A stretch of 64,000 bases of DNA from Actinomadura litoris (GCF_009733595.1 NZ_WOFH01000014.1:1-64000); one strand, 5' to 3'; positions 31,417 to 40,235 are shown, counted from the stretch's first letter. Numbers and translations: made by a program. The notes: generated by a model from the sequence alone, not told the origin.

Positions 31417-32648
31417 CGGGGGCCTCCCGGCGCGGGACGCGGCGCCCAGGGCCCCGGCAGGCGGACCGTGACCTCCAGCCCGCCGCCCGGACGCGGCGCC
31501 GCCGCCACCGTCCCGCCGTGCGCGGTCGCGGTGGCGCGGACGATCGAGAGCCCGAGCCCCGAGCCGCGCTCCGAGCGCACCCGGTCGTTGCCGAGCCGCC
31601 GGAACGGCTCGAAGATCGCTTCGATGTCGTAGGCGGGGACGGCCGGGCCGGTGTTGGACACGACGACCTCCGCCCACCCGCCCCGGCTCCCGGTGACGAC
31701 GGACAGTTCACCGCCGTCGTGGTTGTGCCGGACGGCGTTCTCGACCAGGTTCTGCACGAGCCGCTCGATCAGCACGGGGTCGCCCGCGGTGGGCGCGGGG
31801 CCGAGCCGCCGGTCGGCGGTGAGGCCGCGGTCGCGGGCCTCGGCCGCCGCCTGGTCGAGGACGTGCGCGGCGACGTCCGCGAGGTCCACCGGGACGGGGT
31901 CCAGCGGCACGTTCTCGGTGCCCGCCAGCGTCAGCAGCCCGTCGATGAGCCGCTCGTGCCGCCCGTTGACGACCAGCAGCGACTCGCCGAGCCGCTTGAC
32001 GTCGCCGCTCGCGCCGGGGCGCCGCACCGCGACGTCGACGAGCGTCCGGTTGATGGCGAGCGGGGTGCGCAGCTCGTGCGAGGCGTTGGCGACGAAGCGG
32101 CGCTGGCCGTCGAAGGCCCGCGCGAGCCGTCCGAGCATCATGTCGAAGGTGTCGGCCAGCTCCTTGACCTCGTCGCCGGGTCCCGCGTAGGCGATCCGCT
32201 CGGTCAGGTCGTGGCTGCGCGCCACCCGCCGCGCCGTCTCGGTGATCATGTGGACGGGCCGCAGCGCCCGGTCGGCGAGCAGCCAGCCGAGCCCGAGCGC
32301 CGCCGCGCCGACCAGCCCGAGCGCGATCGCGCCCCGGGTGAGCAGCGCGTCGAGCGTCTCGCTGCGGGAGGTCTCCGCGGCCCTGCGCACCTCGCCCTGG
32401 AACTTCTGGACGCTCACGGAGCCGTTCGGCGGCGCGGGGGGCGTCACTCCCTCGGGGAACGGCTCCGCCCCGGCCGACTCGTAGACCCGGTCCGCCTCGG
32501 CGGTCCCCGCCGGTTCGTGGAGGCTGTTCTCGACCAGCAGGTAGGTCAGCCCCAGCAGGACGGTCCCGGCCGCCAGGAACAGGCCCGTGAACAGCAGCGC
32601 CAGCCGCATCCGGATCGTCGGCCGCAGCCGCTCGGCGGGCCTCGTCAT
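31413..32648 (-). CDS. Sensor histidine kinase (HisKA type)
   Basis: A 411-residue membrane kinase with a first TM at about residues 14-40, an extracellular loop of about 60 residues, a second TM at 103-125, a HAMP linker, and a HisKA domain with the phospho-accepting H191 in ASHELRTPL. The HATPase domain has an N box (LVQNLVENAVRHN) and G boxes (GSGLGLSIV). It phosphorylates the response regulator encoded just upstream, with which it shares an ATGA overlap. The divergent lipoprotein/ABC-exporter operon is the probable target, so it may sense cell-envelope stress or an exported compound. Confidence 0.92.
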   Translation of the reverse strand: MTRPAERLRPTIRMRLALLFTGLFLAAGTVLLGLTYLLVENSLHEPAGTAEADRVYESAGAEPFPEGVTPPAPPNGSVSVQKFQGEVRRAAETSRSETLDALLTRGAIALGLVGAAALGLGWLLADRALRPVHMITETARRVARSHDLTERIAYAGPGDEVKELADTFDMMLGRLARAFDGQRRFVANASHELRTPLAINRTLVDVAVRRPGASGDVKRLGESLLVVNGRHERLIDGLLTLAGTENVPLDPVPVDLADVAAHVLDQAAAEARDRGLTADRRLGPAPTAGDPVLIERLVQNLVENAVRHNHDGGELSVVTGSRGGWAEVVVSNTGPAVPAYDIEAIFEPFRRLGNDRVRSERGSGLGLSIVRATATAHGGTVAAAPRPGGGLEVTVRLPGPWAPRPAPGGPR

Positions 32649-33301
32649 GGGATCCGGTACCCCACTCCCGGGACGGTTTCGATGACCGGCGGGTCACCGA
32701 GCTTGCGGCGCAGCTTCATCAGCGTCACCCGGACGGTGTTGGTGAACGGGTCGGTGTGCTCGTCCCACACCTTCTCCAGCAGCCGCTCGGCGGACACGAC
32801 CGTCCCGTCCGCGCGCAGCAGCTCGGCGAGCAGCCCGAACTCCTTGCGCGCCAGGTGGAGGGGGCGGCCGTCGCGGTGGACCTCCTGGCGGGCCGGGTCC
32901 AGCCGCACGCCGCGGCGCTCCAGCGCCGGCGGCGCCGCCGGGCGGGCCCGCCGGCCGAGCGCGAGGATCCGCGCCACCAGCTCCTCGAACGCGAACGGCT
33001 TGGTCAGGTAGTCGTCGGCGCCGAGCCGCAGCCCGTCGACCCGGGCGGGGACGGCCGCGGCGGCGGTGAGCATCAGCACCCGGACGAGGGCGCCCGACCC
33101 CGCGACGGCCCGGCACACCTCGTCGCCGTGCACGACCGGCAGGTCCCGGTCCAGGACGAGCACGTCGTAGTCGTTGACGCCGAGCCGCTCCAGCGCGGCG
33201 TCCCCGTCGTACACCACGTCCACGGCCAGGGCCTCGGCCCGCAGGCCCTCGGCGATCGAATCGGCGAGCATCCGCTCGTCCTCGGCGATCAGTACGCGCA
33301 C
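32645..33301 (-). CDS. OmpR/PhoB-family response regulator
   Basis: A 218-residue regulator with a receiver domain (phospho-acceptor D51 in VLVLDRDLP, K in LTKPF) and a C-terminal winged helix (NTVRVTLMKLRRKLG, TVPGVGYRI). First gene of the two-component operon. GTG 33301 gives the standard MRVLIAEDE start; GTG 33316 in frame is an alternative. Between it and the divergent lipoprotein operon are four TAAC/GTTA half-sites at 11-base spacing, likely its own binding sites. Confidence 0.92.
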   Translation of the reverse strand: MRVLIAEDERMLADSIAEGLRAEALAVDVVYDGDAALERLGVNDYDVLVLDRDLPVVHGDEVCRAVAGSGALVRVLMLTAAAAVPARVDGLRLGADDYLTKPFAFEELVARILALGRRARPAAPPALERRGVRLDPARQEVHRDGRPLHLARKEFGLLAELLRADGTVVSAERLLEKVWDEHTDPFTNTVRVTLMKLRRKLGDPPVIETVPGVGYRIP

Positions 33302-33357
33302 CTCTGCCGCCCCCACATCCCCTCGTCGTCTGCCGGATCAGCTTCGGGCAACGGGCG

Positions 33358-33395
33358 TAACGCCGGCATAACGCGAGGTGGTTACGGCGGGGTTA
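33358..33395. promoter_or_regulatory. Four TAAC/GTTA half-sites between response regulator and exporter operon
   Basis: TAAC occurs at 33358-33361 and 33369-33372, then its complement GTTA at 33381-33384 and 33392-33395. Within each pair the spacing is 11 bases, the direct-repeat spacing of OmpR-family regulators, and the two pairs point towards each other. They lie between the divergent regulator and the lipoprotein gene. Confidence 0.5.
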
Positions 33396-33464
33396 TCACC
33401 GCGCCGCTGGACTGGCGTGCGCCGCCGGAGCAGGTCCGGCGCGGACGAACGGGAGGCCCGACCG

Positions 33465-34007
33465 ATGCGACGACGACGGATGTTCGCGGCGCTGGCCCTG
33501 GCGCCGGTGCTCGCCCTCGGGGCGCAGGCGTGCGGGGGAGGGGACGGCGGCGCGAGCGGGAAGGGCACCGCCAAGGCCGCCGGCGACCAGGAGAAGATGC
33601 GCAAGTACGCGCAGTGCATGCGCGACAACGGCGTCGACATGGACGACCCGTCCGGGGACGGCAAGATCACCATGAAGATGTCGGCGCGGCCCGGGGAGGG
33701 CAAGAAGGGCTCGGGGCCGATGGACGAGGCCCAGCGCAGGTGCCGGAGCCTGATGCCGAACGGCGGGAGACCGCCCAAGCCGAAGCCGGAGGAGATCGCG
33801 AAGCAGCGGGCGTTCTCCAAGTGCATGCGCGAGCACGGCGTCCCGCGGTTCCCCGACCCGGACCCGGACGGCGGGATCCTCCTGAACGCCGGGAAGGGCA
33901 CGGGGCTCGACCCGCAGAGCCCGGCGTTCAAGGACGCCGAGAAGGCGTGCCGGAAGTACGCCCCGGGCGAGGGGCCGGCATCCACGTCCCAGGGGGACGG
34001 GAATTGA
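33465..34007 (+). CDS. Small cysteine-containing lipoprotein
   Basis: A 180-residue exported protein with an arginine-rich signal peptide and lipobox LGAQAC near residue 20. The mature part contains two CMR blocks (KYAQCMRDNGVDMDDP, FSKCMREHGVPRFPDP) and two further cysteines, a repeated pattern seen in actinobacterial lipoproteins located beside ABC exporters. It probably sits at the outer face of the membrane and cooperates with the adaptor encoded next. ATG 33465 has GGGAGG 8 bases upstream. Its stop overlaps the TTG start of the next gene. Confidence 0.82.
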   Translation: MRRRRMFAALALAPVLALGAQACGGGDGGASGKGTAKAAGDQEKMRKYAQCMRDNGVDMDDPSGDGKITMKMSARPGEGKKGSGPMDEAQRRCRSLMPNGGRPPKPKPEEIAKQRAFSKCMREHGVPRFPDPDPDGGILLNAGKGTGLDPQSPAFKDAEKACRKYAPGEGPASTSQGDGN

Positions 34008-35050
34008 GCAGGGCACGCGTCGTCGCGCTGAGCGCGGCGGGGGTGGTCGCGGCGGGCGGCGCGGGCCTGGCCGCCGCCGGGCTCGGCGGCGGGGAGGGGC
34101 CCGCCGCCGAGCACAGCGCGCTGCCGCCCGCCACCGCGCCCGTCGAGCGGACCACGCTGGTCGAGACCCAGCGGGTGGACGGAACGCTCGGCTACGGCAC
34201 CGCGCGCACCGTCACCGCCGCCGGGCGCGGCACGCTGACCTGGATCGCCGGGCCGGGCACGGTGATCGCGCGCGGGCGCCCGGCCTACCGGGTCGACAAC
34301 GAGCCCGTGCCGCTCCTGTACGGCCGCCTGCCGCTGTACCGGACCCTCGCCGAGGGCGTCCGGGGCCCGGACGTCCTCCAGCTTGAACGGAACCTGCGCG
34401 CCCTCGGCTACACCGGGTTCACCGTCGACACGGGCTTCGGCTCGGGCACCGCCGCCGCGGTGAGGCGCTGGCAGGACGACCTCGACGTCGCCGAGACCGG
34501 GAGGGTCGCGCCCGGCGCGGTGCTGGTCGCGCCCGGCGAGATCAGGGTGGCCGAGCGCAGGGCGGCCGCGGGCGACCGCGCCGGCGGCGCCGTGCTGACC
34601 TACACCGGGACGACCCGCGTCGTCGGCATCGACCTGGACGTGCGGTACCAGCGGCTCGCGAAGGAGGGCACGGAGGTGGAGATCCGGCTGCCGGACGGCG
34701 GCACCACCAGGGGCCGCGTCACCGGCGTGGGGAAGGTCGCCAAGCAGGGGCGGGGCGACGACGACCCGACGACGGTCGCGGTCACCGTGGCCGTCCGGGG
34801 GCAGCGCTCGCTCGGCTCCTACGACAAGGCGCCGGTCGAGGTGGACCTCACCGCGGACCGGCATGACGGCGTCCTCGCCGTGCCCGTCGCCGCGCTGCTC
34901 GCGCGCGGCGACGGCGGCTACGCGGTGCAGGTCGTCCGGGACGGGGCGGTCCGCACCGTCCCGGTGGAGACGGGCGTGTTCACCGGCGGGAAGGTCGAGG
35001 TCTCCGGCGCCGGGCTGGCGGAGGGCATGAAGGTGGGGGTGCCCGCATGA
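34004..35050 (+). CDS. Peptidoglycan-binding periplasmic adaptor (HlyD/MacA-like)
   Basis: A 348-residue protein with an N-terminal membrane anchor (residues 4-25), a PGB_1 peptidoglycan-binding domain at about 118-175 (GPDVLQLERNLRALGYTGF), and beta-barrel/membrane-proximal segments of the adaptor type towards the end (VAVTVAVRGQ, VAVPVAALL). It would link the ABC exporter to the cell wall. The start is a TTG at 34004 overlapping the upstream TGA (TTGA) with AGGGGGA 6 bases upstream, a coupled start. It overlaps the ATPase gene by ATGA. Confidence 0.85.
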   Translation: MSRARVVALSAAGVVAAGGAGLAAAGLGGGEGPAAEHSALPPATAPVERTTLVETQRVDGTLGYGTARTVTAAGRGTLTWIAGPGTVIARGRPAYRVDNEPVPLLYGRLPLYRTLAEGVRGPDVLQLERNLRALGYTGFTVDTGFGSGTAAAVRRWQDDLDVAETGRVAPGAVLVAPGEIRVAERRAAAGDRAGGAVLTYTGTTRVVGIDLDVRYQRLAKEGTEVEIRLPDGGTTRGRVTGVGKVAKQGRGDDDPTTVAVTVAVRGQRSLGSYDKAPVEVDLTADRHDGVLAVPVAALLARGDGGYAVQVVRDGAVRTVPVETGVFTGGKVEVSGAGLAEGMKVGVPA

Positions 35051-35760
35051 GCGCGGTCGTGGAGCTGCGCGGGGTCACCAAGACCTACGCGGGCGGGGTC
35101 ACGGCCCTGGACGCGGTGTCGCTCGGCGTCGGCGCGGGCGAACTCCTCGCGATCGCCGGGCCGTCCGGCTCCGGCAAGTCGACGATGCTGCACCTGCTCG
35201 GCACCCTGGACCGGCCGAGCGCGGGGACCGTCCTCGTCGAGGGGCGGGACGTGTCGCGGCTGAGCGACCGGCGGCTGTCGGCGCTGCGCGCCCGCGCGAT
35301 CGGGTTCGTCTTCCAGCGGTTCCACCTCGCCGGGGGCGTCAGCGCGCTCGACAACGTCGCCGACGGCCTGCTGTACGGGGGAGTCCCGCTCGCGCGGCGG
35401 CGCGCCCGCGCCTCCCAGGCGCTGGAGCGGGTGGGGCTCGGGCACCGGCTCCGGCACCGCCCGCACGAGCTGTCGGGCGGCGAGCGGCAGCGGGTCGCGA
35501 TCGCCCGCGCGGTGGTCGGCGGGCCCGCGCTGCTGCTGGCCGACGAGCCCACCGGCGCGCTGGACTCCGCCTCGGGGGCCGGAGTCCTGGCGCTGCTGCG
35601 GGAGCTGGCCGACGCCGGGACGACGGTCGTGCTGATCACCCACGACCGGGACATCGCCGCGATGGCGCCCCGCCGGGTGGGGATGCGCGACGGACGGATC
35701 GTCCGCGACACCGCGCACGGGGACACGCGGCCGGAGGCACGGGCGGAGGCGGGACGGTGA
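35047..35760 (+). CDS. ABC transporter ATP-binding protein, MacB/LolD type
   Basis: A 237-residue ATPase with Walker A GPSGSGKST, a Q-loop FVFQRFHL, signature LSGGERQRVAIARA and Walker B LLLADEPTGALD. The family powers mechanotransmission-type exporters of the FtsX-fold permeases. The start overlaps the adaptor stop and its stop overlaps the permease start, so the three are one operon. Confidence 0.95.
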   Translation: MSAVVELRGVTKTYAGGVTALDAVSLGVGAGELLAIAGPSGSGKSTMLHLLGTLDRPSAGTVLVEGRDVSRLSDRRLSALRARAIGFVFQRFHLAGGVSALDNVADGLLYGGVPLARRRARASQALERVGLGHRLRHRPHELSGGERQRVAIARAVVGGPALLLADEPTGALDSASGAGVLALLRELADAGTTVVLITHDRDIAAMAPRRVGMRDGRIVRDTAHGDTRPEARAEAGR

Positions 35761-36950
35761 GGCGGATCGCACCCGCGCGGCTGGGCTTCCGGGACGTGCT
35801 GCGGGTCGGCGCCGCCGGGCTGCGGGCCCGCCCGGCGCGGGTCTTCCTCTCGGCGCTCGGGATCGCGATCGGGATCGCCGCGATGGTCGCCGTCGTCGGG
35901 ATCTCCACCTCCAGCCGCGCGCAGCTCCAGGCCACCCTCGACCGGCTCGGCACCAACCTGCTGACCGCGGGCCCCGGGCGCGACCTGTTCGGCGACGACG
36001 CGCGGCTGCCCGCGGAGGCGGTCGGCATGGTCGGCCGGATCCCGGGCGTCGAGTCGGTGTCCGCCACGGGCAAAGTCGAGGGCGTCCACGTCTACCGCAA
36101 CGACCGCATCCCCGAGGCGGAGAGCGGCGGGATCACCGTGCTCGCGGCGCGGCTCGACCTGCCGAAGGCGATCGGGCTGCGCGTCGCGGCGGGCGCCTGG
36201 CTCAACGGCGCGACGGCCCGGTACCCCGCCGTCGTCCTCGGCGCGGAGTCGGCCGCGCGGCTCGGCGTGGCCGCCCCGAACACGCAGGTGTGGCTCGGCT
36301 CCCGCTGGTTCACCGTGGTCGGCGTGCTCGACCCCGGCGAGCTGGCCCCGGAGCTGGACTCGGCCGCGCTCGTCGGCTGGGACGCGGCGCGCGCGCACCT
36401 CGGCTTCGACGGGCATCCCACCACCCTCTACACCCGCGCCCGCAAGGACTCCGTCGGCGCGGTGCGGGAGCTGCTGGCCGCCACCGCCAGCCCGCAGGCA
36501 CCGAACGAGGTCGAGGTCAGCCGCCCCTCGGACGCCCTCGCGGCCGAGAACGCCGCGGACCGGGCCTTCACCGGGCTGCTGCTCGGCCTCGGCGCGGTCG
36601 CGCTGCTGGTCGGCGGCGTCGGCGTCGCCAACACGATGGTGATCTCCGTGCTGGAGCGCCGCGCGGAGATCGGGCTCCGCCGCTCCCTCGGCGCGACCCG
36701 GGGGCAGATCAGGCTCCAGTTCCTCACCGAGTCGCAGCTGCTCGCCGCGCTCGGCGGCGCGGGCGGGGTCGTGCTCGGCGCCGCGGTCACGGCGGTGTTC
36801 GCGGTGTCGCGCGGCTGGCCGACCGTGGTGCCGCCGTGGGCGATGGCGGGCGGTGTCCTCGCGACGCTGGTCATCGGCGGTGTCGCGGGCCTGTACCCGG
36901 CGATCCGCGCCGCGCGCCTGGCGCCGACCGAGGCCCTCGCCGTCCCGTGA
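35757..36950 (+). CDS. FtsX-like ABC transporter permease (MacB type)
   Basis: A 397-residue permease: one TM at about residues 28-50, a large extracytoplasmic domain at 55-265 (MacB_PCD), then three TMs at about 270-390. VANTMVISVLERRAEIGLRRSLGATR is the conserved coupling segment. Such permeases do not carry substrate across in bulk but use the periplasmic domain to push it out through an adaptor. GTG 35757 overlaps the ATPase stop (GTGA). Last gene of the operon lipoprotein-adaptor-ATPase-permease. Confidence 0.95.
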   Translation: MRRIAPARLGFRDVLRVGAAGLRARPARVFLSALGIAIGIAAMVAVVGISTSSRAQLQATLDRLGTNLLTAGPGRDLFGDDARLPAEAVGMVGRIPGVESVSATGKVEGVHVYRNDRIPEAESGGITVLAARLDLPKAIGLRVAAGAWLNGATARYPAVVLGAESAARLGVAAPNTQVWLGSRWFTVVGVLDPGELAPELDSAALVGWDAARAHLGFDGHPTTLYTRARKDSVGAVRELLAATASPQAPNEVEVSRPSDALAAENAADRAFTGLLLGLGAVALLVGGVGVANTMVISVLERRAEIGLRRSLGATRGQIRLQFLTESQLLAALGGAGGVVLGAAVTAVFAVSRGWPTVVPPWAMAGGVLATLVIGGVAGLYPAIRAARLAPTEALAVP

Positions 36951-36976
36951 TCCGCCGGTGGGCGGCGCCGCCGGGC

Positions 36977-37008
36977 TTGACCTTGACGCCGGGGTCAGGC
37001 CCTAGCGT
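36977..37008 (+). promoter_or_regulatory. MerR-type promoter with 20-bp spacer
   Basis: TTGACC (36977-36982) and TAGCGT (37003-37008) are 20 bases apart, too long for normal promoters but typical for MerR-family activation. The spacer holds a dyad, TGAC-GCCGGG-GTCA. The SDR and MerR genes follow, so the MerR protein is the likely regulator. Confidence 0.6.
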
Positions 37009-37047
37009 CGGCGGCGTTCCGCGAATGATCGGGAGGAGACGCGAGTC

Positions 37048-37803
37048 ATGGGTTCGGGAGCGCTGGAGGGCAGGGCCGTCATCGTGACGGGCGGGGGGAC
37101 CGGTATCGGGCGGGCGACCGCGCTGGGATTCGCCGCCGAGGGCGCCCGCGTCCTCGTCGTCGGCCGGACGGAGGCACGGCTCAAGGAGGTCGCCGCGGAG
37201 GGGCCGGGGATCGAGGTCCACGTCGCCGACGTGGCCGAGGACGGCGCCGCCGCAGGCGTCATGAAGGCCGCGGTGGAGGCGTTCGGGCGCGTCGACGTGC
37301 TGGTGAACAACGCGGCGATCATCCGTCCGGCCCAGCTGGGCGCGATCGACCGGGACGCGGCCGAGCGGCAGTTCGACACCAACCTGCTCGGCCCGCTGTT
37401 CCTCGCCCAGGAGGCGCTGCCGCACCTGGAGCGGACCGGCGGCGCCATCGTCAACATCACCTCGATGCCCGCGGGGCGGGGCTGGCCGAACAACACCGTC
37501 TACGGGGCCGGCAAGGTGGCGCTGGACTTCATGACCCACACCTGGGCGGTCGAGCTGGCGCCGCGCGGCATCCGGGTCGTGTCGGTGGCGCCCGGCGCGA
37601 CCCGCACGCCGGTCCTCGAACACGCGGGCCTGTCGCCCGAGCAGGTCCAGGCGGTGGGCGAGGAGCTGGTGCAGCACATCCCGCTGGCGCGGATCGCCGA
37701 GCCCGAGGAGGTCGCGTGGTGGATCGTCGCCGCCGCCCGCCCCGAGGCCGGCTACGTGACCGGCTCGGTGATCCGGGTGGACGGCGGGATCGGCATCGCC
37801 TGA
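37048..37803 (+). CDS. Short-chain dehydrogenase/reductase
   Basis: A 251-residue classical SDR. NAD(P) motif TGGGTGIGRA at about residues 15-24, NNAA at 90-93, catalytic Ser in NITS and YGAGK. Substrate unknown; an alcohol or ketone is expected. RBS GGGAGGAG lies about 9 bases before the ATG. It is followed directly by a merR gene and preceded by a MerR-type promoter, so the operon is probably induced by the small molecule the enzyme acts on. Confidence 0.9.
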   Translation: MGSGALEGRAVIVTGGGTGIGRATALGFAAEGARVLVVGRTEARLKEVAAEGPGIEVHVADVAEDGAAAGVMKAAVEAFGRVDVLVNNAAIIRPAQLGAIDRDAAERQFDTNLLGPLFLAQEALPHLERTGGAIVNITSMPAGRGWPNNTVYGAGKVALDFMTHTWAVELAPRGIRVVSVAPGATRTPVLEHAGLSPEQVQAVGEELVQHIPLARIAEPEEVAWWIVAAARPEAGYVTGSVIRVDGGIGIA

Positions 37804-37833
37804 ATGGGATCCTGGCGGGACGGAGGTGAGGCG

Positions 37834-38202
37834 ATGCTCATCGGCGAGCTGGCGGTGGCGGCCGGGACGACCACCCGCGCGCTGCGGTACTACGAGCAGC
37901 ACGGCCTGCTGCACTCCCGGCGGACCGGCAACGGCTACCGCCACTACGACGCGCGGGCGCTGACGCGCGTCCGCAACATCCGGCGCCTGCTGGCGCTCGG
38001 CTTCACCAGCGACGACGTCCGCCGGTTCCTGCCCTGCCTCGACGACCACGACCTGACCGAGCAGCGCTGCGCGGCGAGCGTCGAGTTCGTCACGCTGAAG
38101 CTGGCGGCCCTGGACGAGCGGATCGCCGAGCTGAACGCCATCCGGGGCCAGCTCCAGGGGTTCCTGGACAGCGCCGGGGAGAACCCCGCGATGACCGGCT
38201 GA
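37834..38202 (+). CDS. MerR-family transcriptional regulator
   Basis: A 122-residue MerR protein. The HTH is at residues 1-70 (LIGELAVAAGTTTRALRYYEQHGLL, then GYRHYDARALTRVRNIRRLLALGF) and is followed by a coiled-coil helix that forms the dimer; there is no separate ligand domain. One cysteine pair (FLPCLDDHD, EQRCAAS) could sense metal or oxidant. ATG 37834 has GGAGGTGAGG directly before it; a start at 37804 would lack one. Encoded in the same operon as the SDR, whose promoter it probably remodels. Confidence 0.9.
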   Translation: MLIGELAVAAGTTTRALRYYEQHGLLHSRRTGNGYRHYDARALTRVRNIRRLLALGFTSDDVRRFLPCLDDHDLTEQRCAASVEFVTLKLAALDERIAELNAIRGQLQGFLDSAGENPAMTG

Positions 38203-38214
38203 CCCGCGCCTATG

Positions 38215-38228
38215 CGAACATATGTTCG
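38215..38228 (+). promoter_or_regulatory. LexA (SOS) box on the polymerase IV start
   Basis: CGAACATATGTTCG is a perfect CGAAC-N4-GTTCG actinobacterial SOS box. It covers the start codon (38222) of the DNA polymerase IV gene and implies LexA repression and DNA-damage induction. With a TATGCG-like -10 just upstream the mRNA may be leaderless. Confidence 0.8.
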
Positions 38229-39400
38229 TGTCCGCCCCCACGATCCTGCACGCCGACCTGGACGCCTTCTACGCCTCGGTCGAGCAGCGCGACGACCCCG
38301 CCCTGCGGGGCCGGCCGGTGATCGTGGGCGGCGGCGTGGTGCTGGCGGCCAGCTACGAGGCCAAGGCGTTCGGGGTCCGCACCGCGATGAGCGGCGGCCA
38401 GGCCCGGCGGCTGTGCCCGCGCGCGGTCGTGGTGCGCCCCCGGATGGCGGCCTACAGCGCGGCGAGCAGGGCGGTGTTCGCGCTGTTCCGGGCGACGACG
38501 CCGCTGGTGGAGGGCCTGTCGATCGACGAGGCGTTCCTCGACGTCGGCGGGCTGCGGGCCGCTCCCGACGCGGTCGCGGCCCGGCTGCGCCGGGAGGTGG
38601 CCGGGGAGGTCGGGCTGCCGATCACGGTCGGGGTCGCGCGGACCAAGTTCCTCGCCAAGGTGGCCAGCGGCGTCGCCAAGCCCGACGGGCTGCTCGTCGT
38701 CCCGCCGGGCGGCGAGCTTGAGTTCCTGCGCCCGCTGCCGGTGCGGCGGCTGTGGGGGGTCGGGCCCGCCACCGCCGCCAAGCTGGCCCGCTACGGGATC
38801 ACCACGGTCGGCGGCGTGGCGGACATGCCCGAGGCCGCCCTCGTCGCGCTGCTCGGCCCCGGCGCGGGCCGCCACCTGCACGCGCTGGCGCGCGACCACG
38901 ACCCGCGCCCGGTGCGCACCGGGGCGCGGCGCCGCTCCGTCGGCGCGCAGCGGGCGCTCGGGAACCGCCCCCGGACGCCCGAGGAGCTGGACGCCATCCT
39001 CGTGGGCCTCGCCGACCGGCTCGGCGGCCGGCTGCGGAAGGGGCGGCGCGTCTGCCGCACGGTCACGCTCCGGCTGCGGTACGGCGACTTCGCGCGGGCG
39101 AGCCGCTCGCGGACGCTCCCGCAGGCCACCGCCGAGACCCCGGTGATCCTCGACGTGCTGCGCGGCCTGCTCGCGGCGGCGCTGCCGGTGATCGAGAGCC
39201 GGGGGCTGACGCTGGTCGGCGCGTCGCTCGCGAACCTGCACGACGACCGGGCCGTCCAACTCGCGCTGCCGTTCGAGCGGGGCCGCGCGGTGGACGCGGC
39301 GGTCGACGGCGTCCGGGACCGGTTCGGCTCGGCCGCGATCACCCGGGCCGTGCTGCTCGGCCGCGACCCGGGCCCGGAGATGCCGATGCTCCCCGACTGA
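38222..39400 (+). CDS. dinB: DNA polymerase IV (Y family)
   Basis: A 392-residue translesion polymerase. Y-family motifs are present: LHADLDAFYASVEQ with the first catalytic Asp, SIDEAFLDV with the catalytic Asp-Glu pair, the helix-hairpin-helix LWGVGPATAAKLARYGI, and a little-finger domain at about 240-345. The C-terminus ends shortly after the little finger and no QxxLF-type clamp-binding motif is obvious, although QLALPF near residue 345 could serve. ATG 38222 lies inside a SOS box; GTG 38228 is an alternative start. It copies damaged templates with low fidelity. Confidence 0.93.
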   Translation: MFVSAPTILHADLDAFYASVEQRDDPALRGRPVIVGGGVVLAASYEAKAFGVRTAMSGGQARRLCPRAVVVRPRMAAYSAASRAVFALFRATTPLVEGLSIDEAFLDVGGLRAAPDAVAARLRREVAGEVGLPITVGVARTKFLAKVASGVAKPDGLLVVPPGGELEFLRPLPVRRLWGVGPATAAKLARYGITTVGGVADMPEAALVALLGPGAGRHLHALARDHDPRPVRTGARRRSVGAQRALGNRPRTPEELDAILVGLADRLGGRLRKGRRVCRTVTLRLRYGDFARASRSRTLPQATAETPVILDVLRGLLAAALPVIESRGLTLVGASLANLHDDRAVQLALPFERGRAVDAAVDGVRDRFGSAAITRAVLLGRDPGPEMPMLPD

Positions 39401-39404
39401 GGCG

Positions 39405-40235
39405 TCAGGCGAAGTCGTCGCGGTGGTCGCGCGCCCACGCGGCGAACGTCCGGGCCGGGCGGCCGGTGATCTCCTCGACGGCCCCGGTCGGCGGGAGCGG
39501 CGCGCGCACGGCCTCGGCCGCGTGGCGGACGAGCGCCTCGACGACCTCGGGCGGCCCCCACCGCGCCAGATCCCGGCGGTGCTCCGCCAGGTCCTGGACC
39601 TCGAAGGCGAGGCGGCGGCCGAGCGCCTCGCCGATCAGCTCGGCCTGGCGGCGGCGCGTCAGCGTCTCGGGGCCGGTCAGGACGGGCGCCCCGCCCCGGT
39701 GCCCGGTGCCGGTGAGGACGGCCGGCGCCACGGCCGCGACGTCCGCCTCGTGGACGGGCGCCGACCGCGACTCGGGGAACGGGTCGCGGACCGCGCCCAG
39801 CGCTCGGATCGTCCCGGCCCACTGGAGCGTGTTGGACGCGAACCCGCCCGCGCGCAGGAACGTCCACGGGACCCCCGAGGCGGCGACCGCCCGCTCGGCC
39901 GCGCCGTGCGTCCGGGCGATCGGGTCGCCGGAGGTCGCGGACGCGCCCGCGGCGGACAGCAGCACGATGTGCTCGACCCCCGCGCCGGCGGCGCGGCGGG
40001 CGAAGCCGTCCAGGCCGCCCCGGTCGGCATAGGCGAACACCGTGCGGGCGCCCTTGAGCGCCGGGCCGAGCGTCCCGGGGTCGGCGAGGTCGGCCGCGAC
40101 CACCTCCACCCCGGGCGGAAGGCACGCGGCCGACGGGTCGCGGCCCGCCGCGCGGACGTCGTGTCCGCCGTCCAGCAGCAGGCGGACGAGCTTCCGCGCG
40201 ATCTTCCCGCGCGCTCCGGTGACCAGGATCGTCAT
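39405..40235 (-). CDS. NmrA-like NAD(P)-binding protein
   Basis: A 276-residue atypical SDR of the NmrA/HSCARG type. The dinucleotide motif TGARGKIARKLV lies at about residues 5-16, and VVAADLADP and VLLSAAGA are typical. The YxxxK active site of classical SDRs is missing, as expected for this group. It may be a redox sensor or an NAD(P)H:quinone reductase-like enzyme. ATG 40235 has no strong ribosome site. Its stop lies 4 bases from the polymerase IV stop (convergent). Confidence 0.83.
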   Translation of the reverse strand: MTILVTGARGKIARKLVRLLLDGGHDVRAAGRDPSAACLPPGVEVVAADLADPGTLGPALKGARTVFAYADRGGLDGFARRAAGAGVEHIVLLSAAGASATSGDPIARTHGAAERAVAASGVPWTFLRAGGFASNTLQWAGTIRALGAVRDPFPESRSAPVHEADVAAVAPAVLTGTGHRGGAPVLTGPETLTRRRQAELIGEALGRRLAFEVQDLAEHRRDLARWGPPEVVEALVRHAAEAVRAPLPPTGAVEEITGRPARTFAAWARDHRDDFA

